Notes: a model not told the origin generated them from the letters alone. A DNA stretch of 64,000 nucleotides from Streptomyces sp. PTY087I2 (GCF_001687325.1 NZ_LZRD01000001.1:248001-312000); one strand, 5' to 3'. Counted from the stretch's first letter, positions 25,317-34,035 are shown. Program-made: numbers and translations.

Positions 25317-26210
25317 ATGCCAGCTCGCCACTTCGACAGAACAGTGGTGCGCGCCGTACGACGGGCTGCAGAGATCCCGCAGGCCGAGGTGGGGGCTGCC
25401 GTCGACGCTGCGGACTCAACCGTCGCGGGGTGGGAGTTGGGCTCAAGCGTCCCGGACCAGGAGAAGCTGCCGGGCATCGCGCGTGTACTCCGGAAACCGT
25501 TGGATGAGCTGTTCCCCCGTAAAGGCGCGCCCGACCTGATCGACCTGCGGTGCGACGCGGGCCTCTACCGGTACGAGGTGGCGAGATTCATCGGCACGAA
25601 GAGCGACGGCCCGGTGGCTGCGGCCGAGAACGGCGTACGGCGGCTCAAGGAGAAGTACGTGCCGAAGCTGGCAGCGGCGTACAGCGTATCGGAGAAGGCG
25701 CTGGAACAAGCTCAGGAGCGCTCGTTCGGAAACGTCGTCGAAGAGGGCGGGGACGAGAGCGTCGCTGCGGCCGAGGCCGACGAGCACCCCCGTGCTCTCG
25801 GGGAAAAGATCAGCTTCCTACTGGAACACTCCTACCCGGCGGGCGCAGTTCCGGGGGATGGAGAAATCGCAGAGGCGGTGAACCGGCATGCAGGGGCGGA
25901 GGTTGTCACGGCCAAGGAGGTCGAGGCCCTCCGAACAGGTGCCGGTGACGCCGACGGCCCGGACCCCGTTGTCCTGGAGGGCCTTGCCGAGTTCTTCGGC
26001 GTCGAGCGCATGTACTTCGAGCCGGACGAGGCCGTCGCCCGTCAGGTGTACCAGGGGATTCGTGTGTTGCTCGCTTCCCGGAACGGGAAGATCGGACGGG
26101 TTCGGGCTCGTGGCCTTGGCCCGGAGGGTCTGTCGCCCGAGGTTCTCTCGCTCCTGACGGACTTGCAGGCCGAGTTCGATAAACAGGTCGGCTCCGAGGA
26201 CGCCGAGTAG
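25317..26210 (+). CDS. Multi-domain XRE-type HTH regulator
   Basis: A 297-residue regulator. Residues 8-66 form an XRE helix-turn-helix (VVRAVRRAAEIPQAEVGAAV, STVAGWELGSSVPD, LPGIARVLRKPLDELF). A second, divergent HTH follows at 75-135 (DLRCDAGLYRYEVARFIGTK). Residues 160-240 match the EspR-like arrangement (LGEKISFLLEHSYP, ITEA-like GEIAEAVN, VVLEGLAEFFGV), followed by a C-terminal helix. ATG 25317 has AGAGG 6 bases upstream. It converges on the amidohydrolase operon and may control it and the divergent replication operon. Confidence 0.75.
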   Translation: MPARHFDRTVVRAVRRAAEIPQAEVGAAVDAADSTVAGWELGSSVPDQEKLPGIARVLRKPLDELFPRKGAPDLIDLRCDAGLYRYEVARFIGTKSDGPVAAAENGVRRLKEKYVPKLAAAYSVSEKALEQAQERSFGNVVEEGGDESVAAAEADEHPRALGEKISFLLEHSYPAGAVPGDGEIAEAVNRHAGAEVVTAKEVEALRTGAGDADGPDPVVLEGLAEFFGVERMYFEPDEAVARQVYQGIRVLLASRNGKIGRVRARGLGPEGLSPEVLSLLTDLQAEFDKQVGSEDAE

Positions 26211-26212
26211 GA

Positions 26213-26251
26213 CCCTGCCCTCCGGGCCTCTGGAGGCTCCGGAGGGCAGGG
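26213..26251. terminator. Bidirectional terminator
   Basis: Perfect 13-bp inverted repeat CCCTGCCCTCCGG / CCGGAGGGCAGGG with a 13-base loop that can itself pair (GCCTCTGGAGGC). It starts 2 bases after the XRE gene's stop and faces the convergent amidohydrolase gene. Confidence 0.8.
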
Positions 26252-26266
26252 CTCGGTCAGCCTCGA

Positions 26267-27454
26267 CTACTCGGCTGGTGCGTTCGGTTCGTGTCGCCGA
26301 CCGGAGGCGAATACGGCCTTGATGTTCTTGAGGGCGTCGAGATCCGAGAGCGGGTCTCCCCCGACAGCGATGAGATCCGCGCGGTAGCCGGGAGCGATAC
26401 GGCCGGTTGTGGAGCCGAGCCCGAGGGCTGTGGCTGCTGCGGTCGTCGCCATGTTGATGATCTCGGCGTTCGCCAGGCCGAGGTGGGCGTAGAACGAGAG
26501 GGCAGGTACCAGGCCGCTGAAGGTGGCACGCTGCACTCCGGCGTCCGTGCCGGCGATCAGCTTCACGCCCGCGTCTGCCATCTGACGTACCAGGTCGAAC
26601 ATCCCGGCGGCGCGCTCCTCGCCGAAGAGCGCGGGGAGCATCCGCCAATGGGGGCTTACCGCTGGGCAGACGGTGATCCCACGGTCGATGATCTGCTGCA
26701 CCACGTCCCGGCGGAAGTCGAGGCCGTCGCCGGTCATCCACGTGCAGTGCTCGATGGTGTCCACTCCGGCCTCCACGGCTGCGGCGATGCCGTCGGCTCC
26801 GTGCGCGTGGGCCGCGACGGGGACGCCTGCCGCGTGAGCCTCATCCACGAGAAGTCGCAGTTCCGCTGCAGAGAACTGGGATTCGTGACTTGCGGGCCCG
26901 CCCCGGGTGAGGCCGCCACCAGTGACCATGCACTTGATGACCCCAGCACCTCGTTCGAGGTTGAGACGGATGAGAGCGCGGATCTCGGCTTCGTCCGAGA
27001 CCTCACCGCCGAGGAAGTGGCAGTGCCCGCCGACGGTGGTCAGGGGCGTGCCTGCGGAGACGATCATCGGTCCCGGCGTGCGCTGGTCGGCGATCTCCGC
27101 ATCGAGGCGAAGTGCCAGCCCGTTCCGGTCTCCGAGGTCACGAGCCGTCGTGACGCCGCTGAGCAGCAGTTCCTCCGCGCGGCGGCGCATGACCGCGAGC
27201 AGGGCCTCATCCGTCGAGTCCTGGAGAGCGGACACCGGGTCGGGGCTCCCGTCGAAAACGAGGTGTACGTGGGCATCGATCAACCCGGGCAGGAGGGTGC
27301 CGTCGAACACCGACCGCGGCACGTCGGCGGCGGCCTGTTCCTCGATCTCCTTGCGCGGCCCCACAGCCACGATCGAGTCGCCCTCGACCAGGACGGCGCC
27401 GTCGTCCAGATACGTGCCCGTGCCGACGAGCACACGTCCTCCGCTAATCAGCAT
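26267..27454 (-). CDS. Amidohydrolase (imidazolonepropionase/prolidase-like)
   Basis: A 395-residue metal-dependent hydrolase of the amidohydrolase superfamily. The metal ligands are present: HVH at 62-64 (LIDAHVHL), a lysine in VIKCMVTGG near 173, histidines in VAAHAHG and TIEHCTW, and the aspartate in AGTDAG near 300. The N- and C-terminal beta sandwich (LISGGRVLVGTGTYLDDGAV, RADLIAVGGDPL) is complete, so the enzyme looks intact. Substrate is unknown; relatives hydrolyse cyclic amides or dipeptides. It overlaps the membrane protein gene upstream by 7 bases, with AAGGAG as ribosome site. Confidence 0.85.
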   Translation of the reverse strand: MLISGGRVLVGTGTYLDDGAVLVEGDSIVAVGPRKEIEEQAAADVPRSVFDGTLLPGLIDAHVHLVFDGSPDPVSALQDSTDEALLAVMRRRAEELLLSGVTTARDLGDRNGLALRLDAEIADQRTPGPMIVSAGTPLTTVGGHCHFLGGEVSDEAEIRALIRLNLERGAGVIKCMVTGGGLTRGGPASHESQFSAAELRLLVDEAHAAGVPVAAHAHGADGIAAAVEAGVDTIEHCTWMTGDGLDFRRDVVQQIIDRGITVCPAVSPHWRMLPALFGEERAAGMFDLVRQMADAGVKLIAGTDAGVQRATFSGLVPALSFYAHLGLANAEIINMATTAAATALGLGSTTGRIAPGYRADLIAVGGDPLSDLDALKNIKAVFASGRRHEPNAPAE

Positions 27455-28596
27455 GGTGTCTCCTTGATCATGAGAGGGGTCGCGCGGTCTGCCACCAGCG
27501 CGTCGGACACCGCAATCAGTTGTTTCACATCCGCCGCTCGATCGCTGCCCAGGGCCATGGCAAGGGGGACCGCCCGGCGGGGTGCGGGGCCTCCGTCCAT
27601 GATCCGGGCGGAGGCGTGCCGAAGCCGGGCGGCCAGCTCCTCCGGCTCAACATCGGGCGCTGCAGCGTCGGTGTCGTCCGCCAAGAGGTACGGGCTGATG
27701 GCGACCAGGCCGTCCCGGATCTCCACGATGCGGCGGTGGTAACGGCGGTGAATCCCCCGAGCACGCCGTCGGTCGTGGGCGGACGAAGACGCCGGCGGCA
27801 GGACGTTGTCGGGGAACGCCTCGGCCAACAGCTCCCAGAGGGCGGCCAGGCGGCGGTAATCACGCCGGTGCTGGAACCAGAGCTTCGAAGAAGCTACTCG
27901 GGCGCGGACCCCCGAGTAAGTGATGCCGGCCGTGAACAGAAGTATGGATGCGACCAACAGGAACGCGACGGCAGCCATCAGAGGCTGGGGTACCTCGATA
28001 TCCGCCCAGCGGACGGCCACGATGACAGCCCTGATCGCGCAGGCCACGGCCATCGTGCCCAGACCAACAGCCGCCATCCACAGCCCTGTTGCGTGAGGGC
28101 GCCGGGACATTCGGGCGTAGGTGCGGGTCCACCTCGCGGCGAGGCCCAGGACGTACGTCAGGTAGCACCCGGCTCCGCCATAGAAGACAGCGATCTGCGG
28201 AACCGTCATGTCCGCGGTGCTGAAACTGCCGGCGAAGACCTCGTGAGGCACCGACACGGCGGCCAAGGTGATGACCACCACGACGGCCACGACGACGACC
28301 GCCTCCTTGTTCGCCCTGCGACGGCTCGCCTCCTCGTCAGCCGCAGAGTAGAGGTAGAAGCACATCAGGAAGTACATCGAGACGATCAGCAGCACGTTCT
28401 GGACCAACTTCGCCGCCCCGTGCCCCGCAACCGTGTCGACGCCGGTCGCGCCTCCCGGCATAGCGATGGGATAGGAAAGCGTGGCACAGAGCAGGCAGAG
28501 GGTCACCGACCGCAGAGGCGCGTCGTGGGGGGTTCGCCACAGCTTGTAGAGCTTCCAGGCAAGGGCACCCACGAGCCCCAGGAGTAGCAGTTCCAC
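27448..28596 (-). CDS. MAB_1171c-type multi-spanning membrane protein
   Basis: A 382-residue protein with a seven-helix membrane part in residues 1-225 (for example LLLGLVGALAWKLYKL, LLIVSMYFLMCFYLYSA, VVVVAVVVVITLAAVSV, MAAVAFLLVASILLFTAGI). A cytoplasmic helical domain of about 150 residues follows (LWELLAEAFPDNVLPP, RRYHRRIVEIRDGLVAI). This is the layout of the MAB_1171c family, called putative transporters without direct proof. GTG 28596 starts 3 bases after the previous stop. It is the middle gene of the HExxH / membrane protein / amidohydrolase operon. Confidence 0.75.
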   Translation of the reverse strand: MELLLLGLVGALAWKLYKLWRTPHDAPLRSVTLCLLCATLSYPIAMPGGATGVDTVAGHGAAKLVQNVLLIVSMYFLMCFYLYSAADEEASRRRANKEAVVVVAVVVVITLAAVSVPHEVFAGSFSTADMTVPQIAVFYGGAGCYLTYVLGLAARWTRTYARMSRRPHATGLWMAAVGLGTMAVACAIRAVIVAVRWADIEVPQPLMAAVAFLLVASILLFTAGITYSGVRARVASSKLWFQHRRDYRRLAALWELLAEAFPDNVLPPASSSAHDRRRARGIHRRYHRRIVEIRDGLVAISPYLLADDTDAAAPDVEPEELAARLRHASARIMDGGPAPRRAVPLAMALGSDRAADVKQLIAVSDALVADRATPLMIKETPC

Positions 28597-28599
28597 GGG

Positions 28600-29259
28600 T
28601 TACAGCCATCCTCGCCGGTCTCCGAGGGCCGATTCCACACGCCGCAGCGACGGGTCCTCCGAGAGGGGAGCCGAGTCGTCCAGCACTGACGCCCATTCCA
28701 GGACGATCGTCGCGGCGAGTTCGACGGAGCACTCCTCGCCGTCGTCGTACGAGCAACGACGCGCGACGCGCTTGATCGTCTTGGGGTCGAATACCGGGAG
28801 CATGGCGGCCCAGCCCTCCACGAGGATGGCCGACTCTTCTTCGGGATCGAGCGCGGGGGGCTGATCCGCCGCTTCGGCCGGCGCCTGCTCGGCGTCCTCG
28901 GCCTCCGCCACGAGGATGTGCCCTATCTCGTGGAGCTTGATGTGATCTTGATGCAGACGGGTCGTCTCCTGCTGATACAAGATCACGTCATAGCCGTCGT
29001 ACTCGACCCACATCCCCGTCGGCCCAGGCTTCGGCAGCGGCGCCTCCCGCAGATAGAGGGGCCGCCCCCGCCGACGGCTGAGCGCCGAGCACAGCTCCTC
29101 AACGTTCAGCGGCGGATGCACCCCCAGATCGCGCAGCTCCCGACGGAGGAAGCGGTGCAGGTCCTTCTCCACCGCCCGACGGCGACTCGGTGCCCGTCGG
29201 GACTCTTGCCCCCGGGTCGGCTGCGTGGGCTCAGCGTGAAGACTCTTCCCAGGCCACAT
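28600..29259 (-). CDS. HExxH (ImmA/IrrE-like) putative metallopeptidase
   Basis: A 219-residue protein with a zinc-peptidase motif HEIGHI (His110, Glu111, His114) set in the IrrE/ImmA-type context: a preceding strand YDVILYQQETTRLHQDHIKL and an N-terminal helical part (LRDLGVHPPLNVEELCSAL). ImmA/IrrE proteins cleave repressors in response to stress. Here a 3-gene operon and the convergent XRE regulator make a repressor-cleaving role plausible. The second half (LVEGWAAMLPVFDP) is family-specific. GAAGGGA lies 6 bases before ATG 29259. Confidence 0.75.
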   Translation of the reverse strand: MWPGKSLHAEPTQPTRGQESRRAPSRRRAVEKDLHRFLRRELRDLGVHPPLNVEELCSALSRRRGRPLYLREAPLPKPGPTGMWVEYDGYDVILYQQETTRLHQDHIKLHEIGHILVAEAEDAEQAPAEAADQPPALDPEEESAILVEGWAAMLPVFDPKTIKRVARRCSYDDGEECSVELAATIVLEWASVLDDSAPLSEDPSLRRVESALGDRRGWL

Positions 29260-30250
29260 GACAAATCCCTTCTACCGGTTAGCTCCCCCCGAACTAGGCG
29301 CGTGCGCACCAATGACTCGTAGTTCCCTCCACCCTCGGTCGGCGCGCGGCGTCGGCCTTCGGCTACATCCGGCACGACACCGCTGCAGCCCAGGGAGCTG
29401 CGCCTCATCGACGCCGACGTGTCGCGGTAGCGAACGAGTAACGCATTCGCCCCTCACCGCGCCGAGCTTCGGGGACCTCTAGGACAGTACGCGAAAGTCT
29501 GAGTGGACCCTGACCGAAAACTGACAAGCGGTTGGTATAGCGGGAGCGTTTGCACCGCAGAAAAAACTTCACAAAACGAGCATGCCGATGAGCAGGCTGA
29601 CGCCCCCAGCTGGGAATTTGCGAGTAATTGCGCATGCTGCGCCATGACCAGCCAAGCGGTTAGCTCGCTGTCAATTCGAGATACCTCACACCCAAAAACC
29701 CGACCTGCGGTCGGTTCGGCATGAGATATATATCTCATATAGCCCAATACGGACAGACCGCTGGGACATGAGGGCAATCGCCCCTCCCCCTTAGACCGAA
29801 TCGATCCAGCCATGCCCATGTCCACCACCGAGGGTCCGGGGGCGCCGATCCGGCTCGCTCGACTCGCCGCCTCGCGGCAACAGTCCTCGCGGGATCTACT
29901 CGCAGTCGCAAATTTGATCGAGCGAGTGCCCGCGAACGTCACGCTCCTGTCGGCACAGGTCTGCCCAGCCGACCCGCCCGGGAGGGTGCTGTCGCCATGC
30001 AGGCGAGGAGGTGTCTGCATCTCGGCCGGGCCGCCAACTGAGCGCACTTCGCGGTGCCGCCCTTGGAGCGCATACGGCACAGTGCTCGCCGGGATTACGC
30101 CGAGCAGTGACTGTCCGGCGAGCAACCCTTCAGTGGCACGCGATCAAGGGGGAAGGGGCCGTACGAACGCAACCACGGTCGCGGCACCCCCTAGGCTCCA
30201 CTATCACCACCGAGCCCGCGACAGGCTGATGGATGTGGGGGCGAAGCCGT
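29260..30250. other. Region without a credible gene
   Basis: About 990 bases with lower GC than the surroundings, especially 29500-29760. Open frames exist on both strands but have implausible composition, no ribosome sites and cysteine-rich nonsense sequence. The only strong structures are the 18-bp AT palindrome at 29721-29738 and a short hairpin CCGACC TGC GGTCGG at 29700-29714. No tRNA or attachment core could be recognised. Confidence 0.5.
29721..29738. promoter_or_regulatory. Perfect 18-bp AT-rich palindrome
   Basis: ATGAGATATATATCTCAT is exactly self-complementary and stands out in a GC-rich genome. It looks like an operator for a dimeric regulator (GntR- or TetR-sized site); recombination or replication site is the alternative. 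Confidence 0.5.
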
Positions 30251-30814
30251 CTACCAACGCGCGTCGGTGCAGCGCGCCCGCCACTCTCGCTCCAAGATTG
30301 CGTGAACGACGGAGTCTCGCCAACGACCGCGCTTGGTGATGTGCTCACGGATGATGCCCTCCTCCACCATTCCCGCCGCGGCCATGGTGCGAGCGGACGC
30401 GGTGTTCTCCGGCGCTCTGGCTCCCCACACACGGTGCAGTTCCAACTCGTCAAATGCCAACCCCAAGAGGAGTTCTACAGTTTCGAGGCCGTACCCACGT
30501 CCCCACACGCTCGGGCGCAGTGCAAACCCGAAGGTGGCAGCGCGGGGTTGATGGGGGTCGAGTGCCAGTCGACCGAAGCCGACAAGTTCCTGCTGCGGAT
30601 CGAGAACAGCAAGAACGTACTCAGCGCGGGGTGTCTCCTGCGCACTTGCTATCGCGCGTTGCACGATGCCGCGCACCTGGTCAAAGGTGCGCGGCTCGAA
30701 GGAGAGGTGCGCAGTCGCGGCCGCGCTGCCGTAGATCGCGAAGACGGCCTCCGCATCCTCCTTACGAAGTTCACGGAGCCGAAGCCGAGCGCCATCACGC
30801 GATACAGGGTTCAC
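30251..30814 (-). CDS. GNAT acetyltransferase (RimJ/RimL-like)
   Basis: A 187-residue N-acetyltransferase. The order is typical of the RimJ type: RLRLRELRKEDAEAVFAIYG at the start, then the core strand AATFGFALRPSVWGRGYGLE with the acetyl-CoA-binding RGYG loop (about 102-108). The helix ETVELLLGLAFDELELHRVW and the ARTMAAAGMVEEG segment follow. These enzymes acetylate protein N-termini or small amines; the substrate cannot be told. It lies 16 bases from the regulator gene that precedes it on the same strand. Confidence 0.8.
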   Translation of the reverse strand: MNPVSRDGARLRLRELRKEDAEAVFAIYGSAAATAHLSFEPRTFDQVRGIVQRAIASAQETPRAEYVLAVLDPQQELVGFGRLALDPHQPRAATFGFALRPSVWGRGYGLETVELLLGLAFDELELHRVWGARAPENTASARTMAAAGMVEEGIIREHITKRGRWRDSVVHAILEREWRARCTDARW

Positions 30815-30830
30815 GGGCGCACCCTACCGT

Positions 30831-32171
30831 CTAGCTACTGCGGCCCGGCATCAGAGCGCGGCGCTGTGGAGGGAAGGCCGTGATCTCCTCACTCAGCTCA
30901 CGAGCAGTGACCGCCGTCCGAGCCGGGCTGTACCTCAGGGCTTCCTGGACACGCGAGGCGGAGACGACGATTCCGTTGTTGCGGAGGGCAGGGGAAAGAT
31001 CGAGCACCGGCCGGATCGCTTCCGCCGCACCGTCAACGTCTCCGCTGTGCAAGTGCACCAGGGAGAGGTTGCATTGAGCGCCGGCAAGGTCTCCGAACGC
31101 CCAATCCTCGGCCCGCACGTCGCTGAACCCAGCGACCGCCTCCTCCGCCTGACCGATCACGGTGGCGTCTCCATGCCCCAGAAGGGCTTCAGCCTCCACC
31201 GTGTAGTAGAGCTGCTTCGTCCGGGAGTAGGTGAGCAGACCACCGAGTTCGTCAAGGTCATCTGGTACGACGCGCTCACGCAAATCATCCGCCTGCGCGG
31301 TCACGATGCGTACGGTCTCCTCGTCTCCCAGCCGAGCGGAGGCGCGGGCTTGGAGACCGAGCAGCCACGGGCCGACAGAGCCACGGAGATTGGTCGCCGT
31401 GTCCGCCCCAGTCTTGGCGTAGAAGAAGGCATCCGTGGGTCGGTCAGCCCAATACTCGATCAGAGACTGGAGCCCCTTGATGAGGGCCAAGAGTCCAGGG
31501 TGTTCAGCATCCTTAGCCGATGAAGCAGCGACAAGTGCCATCGTGCGTGCCTGGTCGCGATCCTCAAGATCGTTGAATCCCTTGGCAACGAGGAAGCCAA
31601 CCACCGCGGCCAAGAAGTTCACGTCCCGCAGCTGGGACGGGTTGAATCGGCGCGTCTCGATCAGGTGCAGAACCTGGTCCTGAGCGTCGAGGAGATCTTC
31701 CCAGATGTCCCCGAGGGGAACACGTGGGTACTCGCGGACAAGCCGTGTGACTTCGGTGTGAAGCAGCGGCAGAGAATTCTCTCCCACACGCTGCTGGTCA
31801 CTGTCGAGGAGAAACTTCCGGGCACGTCGGACCGCCATAGCACCTGTCCTTCTCATGTCGCTCACGGCCATGCCCGAATTGGCATAACCAAATGGTGGTG
31901 TCGCAGGTGTGGTGGCACCTCGGAGAGGGGCACCTTCAGGTGCTTCCTGCCACAGCTCGTTGAAGGTCATGCCCAGCATCGCCACGATTACCGGTCGAAA
32001 GGCGTTCTGAGGCCGTCGTTCCTGGTAGAGCCAGCCTTCGATCGTCTTCTCTGCCGGCAGGTCGTATGGGCCCCCTTCCAGCGACGCCGCCACGCCCTTG
32101 TACCGGTGCAGAAACGCCGCCGGGCTCCGAATTCCCTGATCATCCAACAGTCTGCGGAAGTACGTGACCAT
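30831..32171 (-). CDS. Large helical-repeat regulator, Streptomyces type
   Basis: A 446-residue protein. The first 75 residues (MVTYFRRLLDDQGIRSPAAF, KTIEGWLYQERRPQNAF) form a degenerate helix-turn-helix. The rest is alpha-helical repeat of the tetratricopeptide type (LLALIKGLQSLIEYWADRP, GLQARASARLGDEETVRIV, YTVEAEALLGHGDATVIGQA). Such fusions act as regulators in Streptomyces, sensing peptides or proteins. ATG 32171 is chosen for its AGGAGG ribosome site; the longer frame is Trp-rich and unlikely. An inverted repeat 50 bases upstream could be its operator. Confidence 0.65.
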   Translation of the reverse strand: MVTYFRRLLDDQGIRSPAAFLHRYKGVAASLEGGPYDLPAEKTIEGWLYQERRPQNAFRPVIVAMLGMTFNELWQEAPEGAPLRGATTPATPPFGYANSGMAVSDMRRTGAMAVRRARKFLLDSDQQRVGENSLPLLHTEVTRLVREYPRVPLGDIWEDLLDAQDQVLHLIETRRFNPSQLRDVNFLAAVVGFLVAKGFNDLEDRDQARTMALVAASSAKDAEHPGLLALIKGLQSLIEYWADRPTDAFFYAKTGADTATNLRGSVGPWLLGLQARASARLGDEETVRIVTAQADDLRERVVPDDLDELGGLLTYSRTKQLYYTVEAEALLGHGDATVIGQAEEAVAGFSDVRAEDWAFGDLAGAQCNLSLVHLHSGDVDGAAEAIRPVLDLSPALRNNGIVVSASRVQEALRYSPARTAVTARELSEEITAFPPQRRALMPGRSS

Positions 32172-32220
32172 CGCGCCTCCTTGATCTGGGACCACAACGC
32201 GCCACCAGCCCCGACAGTAG

Positions 32221-32266
32221 GTCGTCCAACTCCATGAGCGCATCGAAAACAGCGTAGTTGGACGAC
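32221..32266. promoter_or_regulatory. Inverted repeat upstream of the helical-repeat regulator
   Basis: GTCGTCCAACT (32221-32231) and its exact complement (32256-32266), separated by 24 bases, about 50 bases before the regulator start. Spacing and position suit an operator or an mRNA leader hairpin. Confidence 0.5.
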
Positions 32267-32456
32267 TTCGAGGTGGGCAGAGGGCATTCCGAGGAGACTC
32301 CTCATTCTCCGGGACTCAGTCCGAGGGTGATCTTGGGGTAGCTCCGTCTCTCTCAGCTCACGAAGCTCTTACTCACAGATCTGATGCGGTGGCTCCCCGA
32401 GGCCTGAAGCCGCTTCGGATCGACCCGACCACTCCCGAGTCTGAGCCGAGGCATCG

Positions 32457-32972
32457 ATGAGTCAGAGCACCGCCGATCGTTTCCAGGGGTCCGACTGGAT
32501 GGACCTGGAACGCCAGTACGAAGCGGAGTTACACCCGGACCAGGTGCGTGTCGAGCCGGACCCTCATGCGCGGCTCGCCGCATTGCGAGGCGACGTGCTC
32601 AGGTCTGTCGTCACCGCGGTTCGGGACCGCGGTAGGGCGCCGCGTGTCTGCTTGTACGCCCTTTCCGTCGGCGGGGTGCGGCCATCCAACTCGCTGAAAG
32701 CGGCTGCCATCTTCGCGACCCGCAGTGGATGGCAGACCTACGGGAACCAGCAGAGCTTCACCGATCCACATGGAGCGCCCGCCCCCGAGGCGCGCCCGGG
32801 TTGGGGGCTCGTACGACGACAGATCAGCGCGGGGTACGCAGACGGTGTGGTCGTGGCGACAACCAGCGTGATCAGTCCCAACTTTGAGCAGTACGAACGG
32901 GAGTTGCGCTGGTTCGCGCTGCACCGCGCGTTCGTAGGAGTCATCGCGCCTTCAGTCCAGGGGCGGCTGTGA
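32457..32972 (+). CDS. Resolvase-fold-like hypothetical protein
   Basis: A 171-residue protein that resembles the N-terminal domain of serine recombinases without their catalytic serine segment. The end of the fold is recognisable: ATRSGWQTYGNQQSFTD, RPGWGLVRRQISAGYADGVV and ELRWFALHRAFVGVI, which follow the pattern of resolvase helices and strands. No DNA-binding domain follows. It overlaps the ATPase gene (GTGA), so the pair is co-translated. Domain relationship is inferred and moderate at best. Confidence 0.55.
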   Translation: MSQSTADRFQGSDWMDLERQYEAELHPDQVRVEPDPHARLAALRGDVLRSVVTAVRDRGRAPRVCLYALSVGGVRPSNSLKAAAIFATRSGWQTYGNQQSFTDPHGAPAPEARPGWGLVRRQISAGYADGVVVATTSVISPNFEQYERELRWFALHRAFVGVIAPSVQGRL

Positions 32973-33439
32973 ACGCGCCGACGATGAGGTACGCGTGGAC
33001 GGGTAGCGCAATGGCGTCGGCTGTCGCGCCCGTAAAAGCACGTCCGATGCCCCTGACATCGTGTGTCCGAGTGGTCAAGCTGGCGCCGGTCGAAGCTGAT
33101 GTCGCCGTGGCGCGCCGCGCCACGGCAGACAGTCTGGAGCGATGGGCGGTGCCCACTTCTCTGTCGGACGAAGCGCGGCTCATTGTCTCCGAACTGGTCA
33201 CGAACGCCATCGTGCACGGACGCGGCCGTGTCACCCTGCGTCTTCTCCAACACGACGGCATCCTCCGTATCGAGGTCAACGACGAGAATTCGACTCCGCC
33301 GCAGATGCGTACCCCCTCGGACGACGACGTGCATGGACGCGGCCTAGTCCTCGTCGACGCCATTGCCCATGACTGGGGCGTTGAGGACGAAGGACGAACC
33401 ACTTGGGCAGTCCTCCGTTCGCCAGCTGGAAGCCCGTGA
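32969..33439 (+). CDS. Histidine-kinase-type ATPase (anti-sigma-like)
   Basis: A 156-residue GHKL ATPase of the RsbW/SpoIIAB-like group abundant in Streptomyces. The N box is LIVSELVTNAIVHG (about residues 71-84), the G1 box EVNDENSTPP, and the G2 box GRGLVLVDAIAHDWG. There is no dimerisation or phospho-acceptor domain, so it is an anti-sigma or switch-kinase-like protein. GTG 32969 overlaps the preceding stop; residues 1-30 are weakly conserved. Its partner is not obvious nearby. Confidence 0.8.
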   Translation: MNAPTMRYAWTGSAMASAVAPVKARPMPLTSCVRVVKLAPVEADVAVARRATADSLERWAVPTSLSDEARLIVSELVTNAIVHGRGRVTLRLLQHDGILRIEVNDENSTPPQMRTPSDDDVHGRGLVLVDAIAHDWGVEDEGRTTWAVLRSPAGSP

Positions 33440-33915
33440 TGATCGTGACCGAGGAGACGGCCAGCCCTCTGCGGCGCCGCGAGATCACGCCCCTGGACGA
33501 AGCGAAGCGGCGGCTCGCCCACGTCATGTACCGCTCCCTCCTGTCCGAGGGAATCGCCTACGACCTCATTGTCACCATCGATGAAGTCCTCAGCGACGCG
33601 CCGGCCCTTGGCGGTCGACGGCTCGACGACGTTTTGGTCCGCTTCGGCTTCCCAGCTCGCCGATCGCGTCCCCTCGAGAGCGCACCGCTCAGCAGGGAGG
33701 ACGCGCTACGGGTCCGGGCCCGGTTCCAACGGGCCACCGTCCTGTTCATGCAGATCGCCCCGTACCGCGCTCCGGGCTATCCGACGGAGGAGCTGCGGCT
33801 TCTGCGGGACCTGTCCAACGAGCGAGCCGACCTGGACGACGCGCGGCCCTATCTGCGCCGATACGCCCTGGTCCTCTCCGCTCTCCTCGACCTGATGGGA
33901 GACGACGTCGAATGA
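33439..33915 (+). CDS. Hypothetical protein following the ATPase
   Basis: A 158-residue helical protein (LDEAKRRLAHVMYRSLLSEG, LRVRARFQRATVLFMQIAPY, RYALVLSALLDLMGDD). It starts on a TGATG overlap with the ATPase gene; GTG 33436 is an alternative. It looks like one of the small Streptomyces proteins placed beside ATPases and GntR regulators (possibly DUF6415-like), but I cannot confirm the family. Confidence 0.55.
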   Translation: MIVTEETASPLRRREITPLDEAKRRLAHVMYRSLLSEGIAYDLIVTIDEVLSDAPALGGRRLDDVLVRFGFPARRSRPLESAPLSREDALRVRARFQRATVLFMQIAPYRAPGYPTEELRLLRDLSNERADLDDARPYLRRYALVLSALLDLMGDDVE

Positions 33916-33965
33916 CCTCTCCCATCGCCCGCGTCGGGCCGCGCCCCCTGCGGTCCGACGAGCGA

Positions 33966-34035
33966 CCGCCCGGTGCTGGCAGACCACGGCTTCCCTCTCC
34001 CCCGCGAGAAGTCGAAGCGACCCAGCACCGGGCGG
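33966..34035. terminator. Long-loop inverted repeat
   Basis: CCGCCCGGTGCTGG (33966-33979) and its exact complement (34022-34035) around a 42-base loop, between the gene ending at 33915 and the GntR-type gene. Probably a terminator or attenuator. Confidence 0.5.

Noticed and set aside
29454..30125. 223-codon minus-strand open frame in the low-GC spacer
   Set aside because: Cysteine- and serine-rich, no ribosome site, crosses the AT palindrome; not coding by eye.
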